A stretch of 33,669 nt of DNA from Gemmatimonadota bacterium. GTDB taxonomy: Bacteria; Gemmatimonadota; Gemmatimonadetes; Longimicrobiales; RSA9. Positions 23,809 through 32,137 of this stretch are shown here, piece by piece (position 1 is the stretch's first letter; every line of letters begins with the position of its first letter). The stretch lies in assembly GCA_007126035.1 (NCBI GenBank), contig SLCC01000053.1, positions 1 through 33,669 on the forward strand. The letters run 5' to 3'. Below the pieces are notes generated by a model. It did not search any database. It saw nothing but the letters and a program-made list of their open reading frames with translations, and was not told where the DNA came from. The translations under genes and the position numbers were made by a program.

Positions 23809-25113
23809 GTGTCGAATCAATCCGTCGCAGCGCCGGATCCGCCATCGCCCCGGGAACGCACTCTGGAGCGACGCCTCTTCGGCTGGATCCTGGCGCTCAC
23901 CCTGCTCCCGGCCCTGGTCCTGCTCATCGCCGGTGGCTGGTCCGTGGCCACCTCCCTCAGCCTCGTAGGAGCGCTCGGGCCGTGGGAGGAAGTGGCCGAG
24001 TCGGGGCGGACGGTGGTGGAGCTGGCGAGCCCCATCGCAGACCCCGAACTGGCGGACGCCTTGGCAGTACACCGGGCTCAGCTCTCTGCCTCTCTTACAC
24101 AGGCCCGGCGCTGGGCGTTCCTGGGCGAGCGACTCCAGCAGGCCCTGCCCTGGCTGGTCCTTCTCGTCGGCCTGGTCCTGGTCTGCCTGGCCGCCGCCGC
24201 CAGCCGCCAGCTGGCCCGGCAGCTGGCCCGGCCCATCAACCAGCTCGTCGTCCTCGCCGAGCACCTGGGCCATGGCGAGCCCCTGCCCCTAGCCTCCACC
24301 GGCTCCGTCAAGGAGGTCAGGGTGCTGGACACCGCCCTCAGAGACGCCGCGGACCGCCTGGCGGAGGCGCAGCGGCGGGCCGTGGCCGCTGCGCGCCTGC
24401 GCGTCTGGGGCGAGATGGCGCGGCGGGTCGCCCACGAGATGAAGAATCCCTTGACCCCCCTCCGGCTGGCTGCCCACCGCCTGGCCCGCACAGCGGCTAC
24501 CAGCCCCGACCAGTCCGGCGAAGGCGCACCGGTGGCGGAGGTGGTAGCGGTGATCGACCAGGAGGTGCGCAGGCTGGAGGACCTGGCCGCCCAGTTCAGC
24601 GCCCTGGGCAGGCCGCCCGAGGGGCCGCCCACCGAAGTCGACGTGGGGGAACTGCTCCGGGCGCTGGTCGACGTGGACCTGCCACCAGACCTCAGCATCG
24701 ACCTGGACATCGACGACGACCTCCCGCCGGCGCTCGGCCGCTACGACGGCCTGCTGCGCGCCTTCCGCAACCTCGTCCGTAACGCCGTCGAGGCCATGGA
24801 AGGCATGCCGGACCCCCGCCTGCGCCTGACCGCCAGGCAGGCGACGGACCCCGACGGGGGCGGCCGCTGTATTGAAGTCCAGATCAGCGACAGCGGACTT
24901 GGACTGCCCTCGGGCATGGAGGACCGGGTCTTCGAGCCGGACTTCACCACCAAGACCCGGGGCACCGGCCTGGGCCTTGCCCTGGTGCGGCAGGCGGTGG
25001 AAGCGGATGGCGGGAGCATAACGGCGGCCAACCAGAACGGTGGGGCCGAGTTCCGCATTCGGATCCCCGCGGTGGATGACGCCGCAACCGACCGGACCGA
25101 GGAGAGAGAATGA
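23809..25113 (+). CDS. NtrY-like membrane sensor histidine kinase
   Basis: The product has 434 residues. Membrane helices at about 24-47 and 113-132 flank a short periplasmic loop of about 65 residues. A HAMP-like stretch (RPINQLVVLAEHLGHGE) follows. The dimerisation/phosphoacceptor motif RRVAHEMKNPLTPLRL carries H209; the HEMKNPLTP form is typical of NtrY/NtrB-type kinases that partner sigma-54 regulators. The ATPase domain has NLVRNAVEAM (N box), SDSGLGLPSG (G1), FEPDFTTK (F box) and GTGLGLALVRQ (G2). I chose GTG 23809 with AGAGG six bases upstream; the frame is open to 23734 but without a ribosome site. The stop overlaps the lipoprotein start (ATGA). It should phosphorylate the regulator two genes downstream. 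Confidence 0.92.
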   Translation: MSNQSVAAPDPPSPRERTLERRLFGWILALTLLPALVLLIAGGWSVATSLSLVGALGPWEEVAESGRTVVELASPIADPELADALAVHRAQLSASLTQARRWAFLGERLQQALPWLVLLVGLVLVCLAAAASRQLARQLARPINQLVVLAEHLGHGEPLPLASTGSVKEVRVLDTALRDAADRLAEAQRRAVAAARLRVWGEMARRVAHEMKNPLTPLRLAAHRLARTAATSPDQSGEGAPVAEVVAVIDQEVRRLEDLAAQFSALGRPPEGPPTEVDVGELLRALVDVDLPPDLSIDLDIDDDLPPALGRYDGLLRAFRNLVRNAVEAMEGMPDPRLRLTARQATDPDGGGRCIEVQISDSGLGLPSGMEDRVFEPDFTTKTRGTGLGLALVRQAVEADGGSITAANQNGGAEFRIRIPAVDDAATDRTEERE

Positions 25114-25829
25114 GACGCTTGATATGGGGTGTCGCGATTGTTGGGCTGGTGGGTTGCGCACCCACCATGGGCGAGCCCCGACCCACCAACCTGCCGACCG
25201 TGGTCCTGCGAGCGACCGCGGAGACGCCTGCCAGCGCGGCGGCCGACGCGCTGGCCGAGGTTAACCCGAGAGTGGCCCTCGTGCTCGGCCCCGCCGAGCC
25301 CGACTGGTTCGACAGCGTAGCCGCCGCAGCCGGCCTCCGGCCGACCACGGAGCCGGGGATCATCGATTCCGGACTAGGCGTAGCGTTTCTGGGTCTGGAG
25401 GCCGTGGGAGACACCACAATCCAACTCGAGTACGACGGCGGAAGCTTCACCCTTCACGACGCCCTCTACGATCTCGGCCGGCGCCGCCTGCTGGACCTGC
25501 TGGCGTTCCGCGTCGAGACGCCGGCCCAGGCGCGACCGCTCCTGACCGCCCTTGCCGAATACGTGGCCACCGACGTGCCGCCCGGCGCCGCGCTGGTCAT
25601 GGCCGTTGCGGTGCCGTCGCCGGCCGTCGGGGACAGCGTGGCAAGGCTCCTGGCACCCATGTACGACGGCGCCGGCCGCTGCGGCGCGACGCAGGACGCG
25701 GTGGCCGCCTCCGAAGTGCTACTCTTCTTCGGCCCCGGCGCCAGGATCTACTGTCGGTCCGCCAGCGCGCGACCCACGCCTGGCGGCGACCGGATCGCGG
25801 CAGAGCTGGTCGTGGGCCGCAGACCCTGA
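25110..25829 (+). CDS. Small lipoprotein between kinase and regulator, unknown function
   Basis: The product has 239 residues. The N-terminus RRLIWGVAIVGLVGC ends in a good lipobox (L-V-G-C, Cys 16), so it is likely a lipid-anchored envelope protein. The mature part alternates short strands and helices (VALVLGPAEPDWFDSVAAAAGL, LGVAFLGLEAVGDTTIQLEYDGG, GAALVMAVAVPSPAVGDSVARLLAPMYDGAGRCG, EVLLFFGPGARIYCRSA) and has two Cys late in the sequence. I recognise no family. Its start codon overlaps the kinase stop (ATGA) and the regulator gene begins six bases after its stop. This places it inside the two-component operon, where it could be the periplasmic sensor or brake for the kinase. That role is inference from position only. 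Confidence 0.85.
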   Translation: MRRLIWGVAIVGLVGCAPTMGEPRPTNLPTVVLRATAETPASAAADALAEVNPRVALVLGPAEPDWFDSVAAAAGLRPTTEPGIIDSGLGVAFLGLEAVGDTTIQLEYDGGSFTLHDALYDLGRRRLLDLLAFRVETPAQARPLLTALAEYVATDVPPGAALVMAVAVPSPAVGDSVARLLAPMYDGAGRCGATQDAVAASEVLLFFGPGARIYCRSASARPTPGGDRIAAELVVGRRP

Positions 25830-25835
25830 CGCGCC

Positions 25836-27152
25836 ATGCCATCCGTCCTGATCGTCGACGACGAGATCAACATCCGCAGGATGCTACGCGGCTTCTTGGA
25901 GGGCGAGGGATTCCGTGTGACGGAGGCGGAGGACGGTGGGGCCGGGGTGGAGAAGGCGGTGACCGAGGACCCGGACGTGGTGCTCCTGGACCTGGCCATG
26001 CCCAGGCTCGACGGGCTCACAGCCCTGGAGCGGCTCGTAGAAAGGAAGCCGCGTCTGCCCGTGGTCATGATGAGCGGTCGGGCTACACTCCAGGACGCCG
26101 TGTCCGCTACGCGGCTCGGCGCATTCCAGTTCCTCGAGAAGCCGCTGACGCCCGAGGCCGTCCTGTCCACGGTCAACGGTGCCGTGGAGCTCCGGCGGGC
26201 CCTGGAGCAGTCGGAGCCCCCGGTGACCACCGCCGACATCGTTGGCAGCAGCCAGGCGATGGAGCGGGTCCGCCAGCGCATCGCCCAGGCCGCGCCCACC
26301 GAGGCGCGGGTCCTCATCACCGGAGAGAGCGGGACCGGTAAGGAGCTGGTCGCCGCCGCCATCCACCATATGTCCCGCCGGGCAAGGGGGCCGCTGGTCA
26401 GGGTCAACAGCGCGGCCATACCACGGGAGCTCATCGAGTCCGAGATGTTCGGGCACGAGCGAGGCGCGTTCACCGGTGCCATCAGCCGTCGTCGCGGTCG
26501 GTTCGAGCAGGCGGACGGCGGGACACTGTTCCTCGATGAGGTGGCGGACCTGAGCCCGGACGCCCAGGCAAAGCTGCTCCGCGCCCTCGAGACCGGCCAG
26601 ATCCAGCGGGTGGGCGGGACCAGGGCCCTGGCGGTGGACGTGAGGGTGGTGGCGGCGACGAACGCCGACCTCCGCGCCGCCACCGAGGCGAGCAGGTTCC
26701 GCGAAGACCTCTTCTACCGGCTCAACGTGCTGCCCATCCAGGTGCCGCCCCTGCGGAGCCGGCCCGAGGACATACCCGAGCTCGTCGCGCACCTGATGGA
26801 GCGTCTCCGCCTGCGGCAGGGTATGAAACCACCAGAGGTCGGCCGCGACGGGGTAGCCGCCATGACGCGGTACCACTGGCCCGGCAACGTGCGGGAGCTG
26901 GCCAACGTGTGCGAGCGGCTCGCCATACTCCACGCCCGGGGCCACGTCGGTGAGGACCAGGTGATGGAGCTGTTGCCCGGGAGCGCCCGTCAGCCACGTT
27001 CCCTGACCGACCAGCTGGACATGTTCGAACGGGGTCGCATCGAAGCGGCCCTGAAAGCCGCCGATGGTAGCGTGGCCGAGGCGGCCAGGGCCCTGGAAAC
27101 GGACCGGGCCAACCTCTATCGACGGATGAGAAGACTGGGGATAACACGGTGA
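25836..27152 (+). CDS. Sigma-54-dependent response regulator (NtrC/NtrX family)
   Basis: The product has 438 residues. The receiver domain (1-120) has the acid pair DDE (8-10), phosphoacceptor D52 in [10 protein letters not shown]79 and K101. The AAA+ domain has Walker A GESGTGKE (162-169), the sigma-54 contact loop GAFTGA (209-214), Walker B GGTLFLDE (227-234), the [10 protein letters not shown] sensor-I region and [10 protein letters not shown] Fis-type helix-turn-helix closes the protein (about 412-437: [26 protein letters not shown]). It would activate sigma-54 promoters when phosphorylated by the kinase two genes upstream. I found no clean TGGCAC-N5-TTGC sigma-54 site in the spacers of this window, so its targets are probably elsewhere. 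The stop overlaps the next start (GTGA). Confidence 0.96.
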   Translation: MPSVLIVDDEINIRRMLRGFLEGEGFRVTEAEDGGAGVEKAVTEDPDVVLLDLAMPRLDGLTALERLVERKPRLPVVMMSGRATLQDAVSATRLGAFQFLEKPLTPEAVLSTVNGAVELRRALEQSEPPVTTADIVGSSQAMERVRQRIAQAAPTEARVLITGESGTGKELVAAAIHHMSRRARGPLVRVNSAAIPRELIESEMFGHERGAFTGAISRRRGRFEQADGGTLFLDEVADLSPDAQAKLLRALETGQIQRVGGTRALAVDVRVVAATNADLRAATEASRFREDLFYRLNVLPIQVPPLRSRPEDIPELVAHLMERLRLRQGMKPPEVGRDGVAAMTRYHWPGNVRELANVCERLAILHARGHVGEDQVMELLPGSARQPRSLTDQLDMFERGRIEAALKAADGSVAEAARALETDRANLYRRMRRLGITR

Positions 27153-28837
27153 AACGCTTCCTTTTCGGCCTGCTCCTCCTCCCCGTCGCCTACCTGCCGG
27201 TGACGGCCCAGGAGATGCGCTCGCTCACGCCCGAGGCCGCCGCGGCCATCATGGACTTCTACAACGACCCGGCCACCATTCGTGTCCGGGGCGAGACCAG
27301 GATCCCTGATGGCAGCCTCGTCGCCGGGAACCTGGCATCCCTGGGCGGGCCACTGGTGGTGGCAGGTACTGTCCGGGGCGATGTGGTGGTCATCAACGGA
27401 GACCTCCAACTCCTGCCCGCCGGCCGGATCGAGGGCACGACCCGCGTGGTGGGCGGCCGCGTCGAGCACTCACCGCCTGCCTCGGCCGAGGGCGTGGTCG
27501 TATACTACGAGAACCTTCGTTTCCGACGTGAGGGCGACCTGATGGTGGCGCCTGTTCCCGAGTCGCACCCCTGGGCCGCGGCCGGGCGACCCACCCGGTT
27601 CGGTCGATTCGACCTGACGGGTGGCATCCACGGCTCGTACAATCGGGCGGAGGGTCTGCCGATCATGCTCGGCCCCCGCCTCGAGTTCGGCCGGTCCAAT
27701 CCCACCGCGGTCAACGGGCGACTCATCTACCAGACGCGCAAGGGCCTGCGCTTCCACCCGAACGAGCTGGGCTACGACCTGCGACTCGAGCAGTACATGG
27801 GCGGTGGGCGCGGAATGCTCATCGGGGTGGGCGCCCACAACGTGGTCGACCCCATCGAGGACGCCGGCCTCTCGGACACCGAGAACTCCCTCGCCACCTT
27901 CGTCTTCCACGAGGACCACCGCGACCATTACGAACGAGAGGGCTGGAGCGCCTACCTGCGGTTCATCGGCACCACCACGCCCTATGACGCTCGCATCGAG
28001 TACCGGGACGAGACGCACCGGCCCATACAGCCTGGTGCACCCTGGGCCCTGCTCAGGAACGACACCGACTGGAGAGCACAGCCCCACGCCGCCCGCGGCA
28101 CGCTACGATCTGTGACAGGATCATTCCAATGGGACGGCCGGGACAACCCCGTGGACCCCGCCGCCGGTTGGCTGGTGACGGTCGAGGTCGAGCAGGGACT
28201 CGGCGGTAGCTTGCGCTATCCTGCCGCGCCCGAGCCCACCAGCGGGGATCACCTGCCGGTGGTGGCAGGGGTCAGCACCAGCGCCGACTACGCCGACTCG
28301 GACTTCACCTTCGCGTCCGTGGACGCCCGCAGGTACCTCCGGGTCGGGCCTCGCAGCCGACTGGCATTCCGGGTCCGCGCGGCCGGTGCCCCGGACATGG
28401 GTGCCCTCCCGGTCCAGCGACAGCTCACACTGGGCGGCGAAGGGACACTGCCAGGGTTCAACCGGTTCGCTTTCGACTGCGGCGCACGCAGCGACGGCAC
28501 TCGCAGCGACGGCTTCTATCCGTACTACGGTTGCGACCGCCTGGTGCTGTTGCAGGGCGAGTACCGATTCGCTCTCCTCACCGACACCGGCATATCTCGA
28601 CGACTCGGACTGGACTTCGACCTCTTCGCCACCCCCGAGCTGGTGCTCTTTGCCAACGCCGGCCGGGCCTGGATCGAGGCCCGGGCGCTGGCAGGCCGCA
28701 CGGCTGTGGGACCGCGCTACCTCCGCGGAGACGCCGGTGTGGGACTGCGCATGGGTCGGATCGGGATCTATCTTGCGGCGCCCGTCACGAGCGGTGGCTC
28801 CACCAACTTCTTCATCAGGTTGGGGCCAAGGATCTGA
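27149..28837 (+). CDS. Outer-membrane barrel protein with N-terminal bactofilin-like strand repeat and Omp85-like C-terminus
   Basis: The product has 562 residues. A signal peptide (1-21, ending VTAQ) is followed by a segment of regular short strands (about 44-107: [46 protein letters not shown]) that looks like a right-handed beta-helix of the bactofilin/polymer-forming type. From about 150 the protein is a beta-barrel resembling the Omp85 surface-antigen domain, with [15 protein letters not shown] in place of the usual GG-x-x-x-RGY segment, and a final strand FFIRLGPRI. No POTRA domains are visible. A Cys-flanked loop near residues 445-465 holds a five-residue repeat, [10 protein letters not shown]. 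The GTG start overlaps the regulator stop (GTGA), so an outer-membrane protein is directly coupled to a transcription regulator. Confidence 0.82.
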   Translation: MKRFLFGLLLLPVAYLPVTAQEMRSLTPEAAAAIMDFYNDPATIRVRGETRIPDGSLVAGNLASLGGPLVVAGTVRGDVVVINGDLQLLPAGRIEGTTRVVGGRVEHSPPASAEGVVVYYENLRFRREGDLMVAPVPESHPWAAAGRPTRFGRFDLTGGIHGSYNRAEGLPIMLGPRLEFGRSNPTAVNGRLIYQTRKGLRFHPNELGYDLRLEQYMGGGRGMLIGVGAHNVVDPIEDAGLSDTENSLATFVFHEDHRDHYEREGWSAYLRFIGTTTPYDARIEYRDETHRPIQPGAPWALLRNDTDWRAQPHAARGTLRSVTGSFQWDGRDNPVDPAAGWLVTVEVEQGLGGSLRYPAAPEPTSGDHLPVVAGVSTSADYADSDFTFASVDARRYLRVGPRSRLAFRVRAAGAPDMGALPVQRQLTLGGEGTLPGFNRFAFDCGARSDGTRSDGFYPYYGCDRLVLLQGEYRFALLTDTGISRRLGLDFDLFATPELVLFANAGRAWIEARALAGRTAVGPRYLRGDAGVGLRMGRIGIYLAAPVTSGGSTNFFIRLGPRI

Positions 28838-29451
28838 TGCCGCGGCTGGTCTTCCTGGTATCGGCGGCGCTGTTCCTCGCGCTGCCGGCAACGGCCCCGG
28901 GTCAGGCGCCGCCCCTTTCCATAAGCGTGGATGGTGGCGCGCCGCGGGTGGTCCTGGGGCAGGTCTTGCACGAGAGAGCACTGGAAGACGCGCTCCGTTC
29001 AGGTCTGCCACTACGACTCGAGCTCCGACTCGAGCTGTGGCGGGACCGGCTCTTCGACGAGCTGGTGGACCACATGACCTTCACCCGGGTGCTGGCCTTC
29101 GAGCCCCTGGAGGGCATATACCTGATCGGCGGCGGCGATGACAACGAGCCGGCAAGCTACCCCTCCTACGCCCACGCCCGGGCTGCCATCGAGACCGTCT
29201 ACCGGCCGGTGCTCCGACCGTCCCGCCCGGGTCGCTACTATTACCTGGTATCACTCGAGATCGAGACGCTCTCACAATCGGACCTGGAGGAGCTTGGCCA
29301 GTGGCTGAGGGGCGATATGGCGCCCGCGGTGCAGGGAAGGCGATCCGTGGGAGGCGCGCTGGCCACCGGCATGAGGCGCCTGCTGATCCGCGTGCTCGAT
29401 CTGCCCGCTCGCCGCTACCAGGCCACCAGCGAGCGCTTCACCATCCGGTGA
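28837..29451 (+). CDS. DUF4390 domain protein, exported
   Basis: The product has 204 residues. A signal peptide (about 1-22, ending APGQA) is followed by a DUF4390 domain: HERALEDALRSGLPLRLELRLELWRDRLFDELVDHMTFTRVLAFEPLEGIYLI, then RYYYLVSLEIETLSQSDLEELGQWLRGD. From memory, DUF4390 genes also stand next to NtrY/NtrX-type genes in Betaproteobacteria, which supports both this call and the grouping with the kinase and regulator here. Function is unknown; it is probably periplasmic. The ATG overlaps the preceding stop by one base (TGATG). There is a 40-bp gap to the DUF255 gene, so the coupled cluster appears to end here. Confidence 0.82.
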   Translation: MPRLVFLVSAALFLALPATAPGQAPPLSISVDGGAPRVVLGQVLHERALEDALRSGLPLRLELRLELWRDRLFDELVDHMTFTRVLAFEPLEGIYLIGGGDDNEPASYPSYAHARAAIETVYRPVLRPSRPGRYYYLVSLEIETLSQSDLEELGQWLRGDMAPAVQGRRSVGGALATGMRRLLIRVLDLPARRYQATSERFTIR

Positions 29452-29455
29452 CCGT

Positions 29456-29485
29456 CTGGCAGAAAGTCACGATCTCCTTTATCCT
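29456..29485 (+). promoter_or_regulatory. Candidate promoter for a leaderless DUF255 transcript
   Basis: CTGGCA (29456-29461) and TATCCT (29480-29485) each match the -35 and -10 consensus at four of six positions and are 18 bp apart. The -10 ends six bases before the ATG at 29492, so transcription would begin at or near the start codon. No ribosome-binding site is visible in the 40-bp gap, which fits a leaderless mRNA. Support is by inspection only. Confidence 0.35.
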
Positions 29486-29491
29486 CTACCT

Positions 29492-31021
29492 ATGACATCC
29501 CCATTCCGGTACTCTCCAAAGCCGAATCGTGCCCACGAGATCAACTGGCGGGCCTGGGAACAGGAAGCGTTCGAGGAGGCGGCGCAAACCGACAGGCCCC
29601 TCCTGCTGAACCTGGGCGTAGTCTGGTGCCGGGCCTGCCAGGAGATGGACGAGACCACTTTCTCCGACGACGCTGTCATCCGCGTCCTGAACAGCGACGT
29701 CGTGGCCCTTCGCGTCGATGGGGACCGCAGCCCCCACGTCCAGGAGCGATACATAGCCGGCGGCTGGCCCACCACGGCGCTGCTGGCGCCCACGGGCGAC
29801 GTGTTCTGGTCCGACACCTACGTGGATGGCGACGAGCTGCGCCGGGTGGTCGACGCCGTGCTGACCGCCTGGCGGGACCGCCGCCAGGAGCTGGAGCAGG
29901 AGATCCAGCGCCGCCGCCGAGCGATGGAGGCTGCCAGGTCCCGGCGCCCCGCGCTCGGGCTGGTCCGGCGCCAGGCTGCCGACGATGTCCTCACGGGGGC
30001 CCAGGCCCTCTTCGACGCGCGGAACGGCGGCTTCGGCGATGCTCCGAAGTTCATCCACGCCGAGGCCGTGGAGCTGTTGTTCACCGAGGCGGACAGGCAG
30101 TCCAATCCCGATTGGGCAGTGATGGCTGAACGCACGCTGGACGGGATGCTGGCCGGCGAGATCGAGGACGCGGACGCGGGCGGCTTCTACCATTACGCCC
30201 TGGAAGCGGACTGGACCCGGCCGCAGGTGGAGAAGTTGCTCTCGATCAATGCCCGGGCACTCTCAGCTCTGGCCTTCGGTGCCGCGCGGGTCGACCGCCC
30301 CGACTGGAGCGCCGCCGCGGAGCGGACGGTGGACTGGGTCGAGAGCACTCTGGCAAATGACGGGCTCTGGGCCGCCAGCCAGTATGCTGACCCGGACTAT
30401 TTTCACGCCTCGGGTACAGACCGTAGTCGGCTGGAGCCGCCGCCCGTCGACGACACCGTCTATACTGCCTCCGTTGGCATGTGGGTCACAGCGCTGGCGG
30501 ATGCCGGCCATCGGCTCGGCCGCCCCGACTGGGTCCAGCGTGCGTCCACGGCCCTGGACACCCTGCTCGAGGCCATGGCCGCACCCGGCGACTCCCTGGT
30601 CCATTTCCAGGACAGCACTGGGTCGTCCGCCACCGGTCTCCTCGTCGACCTCCTGCACGCCGCCAGGGCGGCGCTGGCCGTGGCACTCGCCGCAGAACGG
30701 GACGACGCCCTCGAGCACGCTCGGCGCCTGACCCGGACGCTCGAGGCCACCCTCTGGGAATCGGCCGGCGGGTTCACAGACCACCGGCACGACGCCGGGT
30801 CCCTGGGCGCCCTACGGTTCCGGGACCGACCCTTCGAGGAGAACGCCCTCGCCGCCCGGCTCCTCCTGGGCCTGGCGCGACGGACCAGGGCGTCCAGCTA
30901 TCGCGCCATGGCCGAGCGGATCCTGGCGCTGTTGTCACCGCTGGCTGGACGGTACGCCGTCGAGGGCGCGACCTTCGCCTCAGCCGTCGACGAGTTCTTC
31001 CAGCTCCGCCACCTGCAGTGA
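29492..31021 (+). CDS. Thioredoxin-fold DUF255 (YyaL/spermatogenesis-associated-20-like) protein, variant and short
   Basis: The product has 509 residues. The N-terminal thioredoxin-like domain (about 1-130) has INWRAWEQEAFEEAAQTDRPLLLNLGVVWCRACQEMDETTFSDDAVIRVLNSDVVALRVDGDRSPHVQERY and GGWPTTALLAPTGDVFW. In typical members the motif is WCHWCHVM and the following Asp-Arg-Glu-Glu-Arg-Pro block is strict; here C46 and C49 remain (WCRACQEM), both His are lost and the block reads DGDRSPH. The rest is an alpha/alpha-barrel (GGFGDAPKFIHAEAVELL, GGFYHYALEADWTRPQVEKLLSINARAL, GGFTDHRHDA). Total length is below the usual 650-700. The family's reaction is unknown. It is cytoplasmic by appearance. The luxE-like gene starts three bases after its stop, so the three genes to 33519 are one operon. 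Confidence 0.87.
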   Translation: MTSPFRYSPKPNRAHEINWRAWEQEAFEEAAQTDRPLLLNLGVVWCRACQEMDETTFSDDAVIRVLNSDVVALRVDGDRSPHVQERYIAGGWPTTALLAPTGDVFWSDTYVDGDELRRVVDAVLTAWRDRRQELEQEIQRRRRAMEAARSRRPALGLVRRQAADDVLTGAQALFDARNGGFGDAPKFIHAEAVELLFTEADRQSNPDWAVMAERTLDGMLAGEIEDADAGGFYHYALEADWTRPQVEKLLSINARALSALAFGAARVDRPDWSAAAERTVDWVESTLANDGLWAASQYADPDYFHASGTDRSRLEPPPVDDTVYTASVGMWVTALADAGHRLGRPDWVQRASTALDTLLEAMAAPGDSLVHFQDSTGSSATGLLVDLLHAARAALAVALAAERDDALEHARRLTRTLEATLWESAGGFTDHRHDAGSLGALRFRDRPFEENALAARLLLGLARRTRASSYRAMAERILALLSPLAGRYAVEGATFASAVDEFFQLRHLQ

Positions 31022-31024
31022 CCA

Positions 31025-32137
31025 ATGCTGGACCGGGAAGGGCAGGCGCTGCGCGACGACCTGCTCGACCTCATGCGGTCGGGCGCAGGATACGAGCTGA
31101 GCACGACTGATTTCGACCGCCTGGCCCGGCGCGTTTTCGCATACAATTACCGCCACGTGCCCGCCTACGCTGCGTACTGCCGGGCCCGCGGCCGCGAGCC
31201 CGGGTCCCTGGAGTCGTGGACTCAGGTCCCGGCCGTGCCCGCAGCCGCCTTCAAGGATGTCGAGCTGGTGGCATCAGGCGCCACGGCGGAGCGGGTCTTC
31301 AGGACCAGCGGCACGACCCGGGGCGCCGAGCGGCGAGGCGAGCATCACGTGCCCGATCTATCCGTCTACCGGGCGTCGCTGCGTGCCACGTTCGCTGCCT
31401 TCGTCCTGCCCGACGGAGCGCGGCTCCCGGTCCTGTCACTGGTGCCCCACGCGGATCGGGCCCCCGATTCGTCGCTGGCCTTCATGGTCAACGATGTCCA
31501 GCGCCATTTCGGCGCCGAGCCCGGCGCCACCTTCGCCGACCCGGAGGGGGTGGACTACGACGCCCTGGACCGGGCTGTCCGACAGGCCTGCGATGAGGGC
31601 CGCCCCGTCCTCCTGGTGGGAACCACAGCCGCCTTCATCCACTGGCTGGACCGCCTGGCCGCCAGCGGCGCGCGACACGAGCTGCCGGAAGGGTCCCGGC
31701 TCATGGACACGGGCGGCTTCAAGGGCGCGGGACGCACTGTAGCGCCCCATGAGCTGCGCCAGGCCTACGGCCAGCGGCTGGGACTGTACCCCCACTACTG
31801 CGTCAACGAGTACGGGATGACGGAGATGCTGTCTCAGATGTACGACGCCGGCCTGCGGGACGCTGTCGCTGGCAGGCATGGCCCGCCGCGCAAGCAGGGG
31901 CCGCCATGGCTCCGCAGCCTGGCGGTCGACCCGGAGACGCTGGAGCCACTGGCAGCCGGCCGGCAGGGCCTGCTCCGGCATCTCGATCTGGCCAACATCG
32001 GCAGCGTCGCCGCCATCCAGACCGAGGACCTGGGTCGCGTCGACGAGCACGGCCTCGTCCTCGAGGGCCGGCTGGCCGGCGCACAGCCCCGCGGCTGCTC
32101 CATCGCAATGGACCTGATCCTGGAAGGGGGCACGTGA
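31025..32137 (+). CDS. Acyl-protein synthetase, LuxE family
   Basis: The product has 370 residues. LuxE activates a fatty acid with ATP and carries the acyl group on a Cys before passing it to LuxC. Visible features are an adenylation-type loop VFRTSGTTRGAE (residues 91-102), MVNDVQRHFGAEPG, LLVGTTAAFIHWLDRL, MDTGGFKGAGR (227-237), CVNEYGMTEMLSQMYD (259-274) and the C-terminal GLLRHLDLANIGSVAAIQTEDLGRV. C358 in QPRGCSIAMD is near the C-terminus, where the acyl-accepting Cys of luminous-bacteria LuxE lies. The ATG at 31025 follows the DUF255 stop by three bases and its stop overlaps the LuxC start (GTGA). No luciferase genes are present in the window, so the aldehyde must serve another purpose. 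I leave the symbol blank because the role differs from lux. Confidence 0.88.
   Translation: MLDREGQALRDDLLDLMRSGAGYELSTTDFDRLARRVFAYNYRHVPAYAAYCRARGREPGSLESWTQVPAVPAAAFKDVELVASGATAERVFRTSGTTRGAERRGEHHVPDLSVYRASLRATFAAFVLPDGARLPVLSLVPHADRAPDSSLAFMVNDVQRHFGAEPGATFADPEGVDYDALDRAVRQACDEGRPVLLVGTTAAFIHWLDRLAASGARHELPEGSRLMDTGGFKGAGRTVAPHELRQAYGQRLGLYPHYCVNEYGMTEMLSQMYDAGLRDAVAGRHGPPRKQGPPWLRSLAVDPETLEPLAAGRQGLLRHLDLANIGSVAAIQTEDLGRVDEHGLVLEGRLAGAQPRGCSIAMDLILEGGT

Noticed and set aside
29452-29475. A sigma-54 promoter (TGGCA...) in front of the DUF255 gene, given the nearby NtrC-type regulator
   Set aside because: TGGCAG is followed by CACGA where TTGC is needed, so the -12 element is missing.
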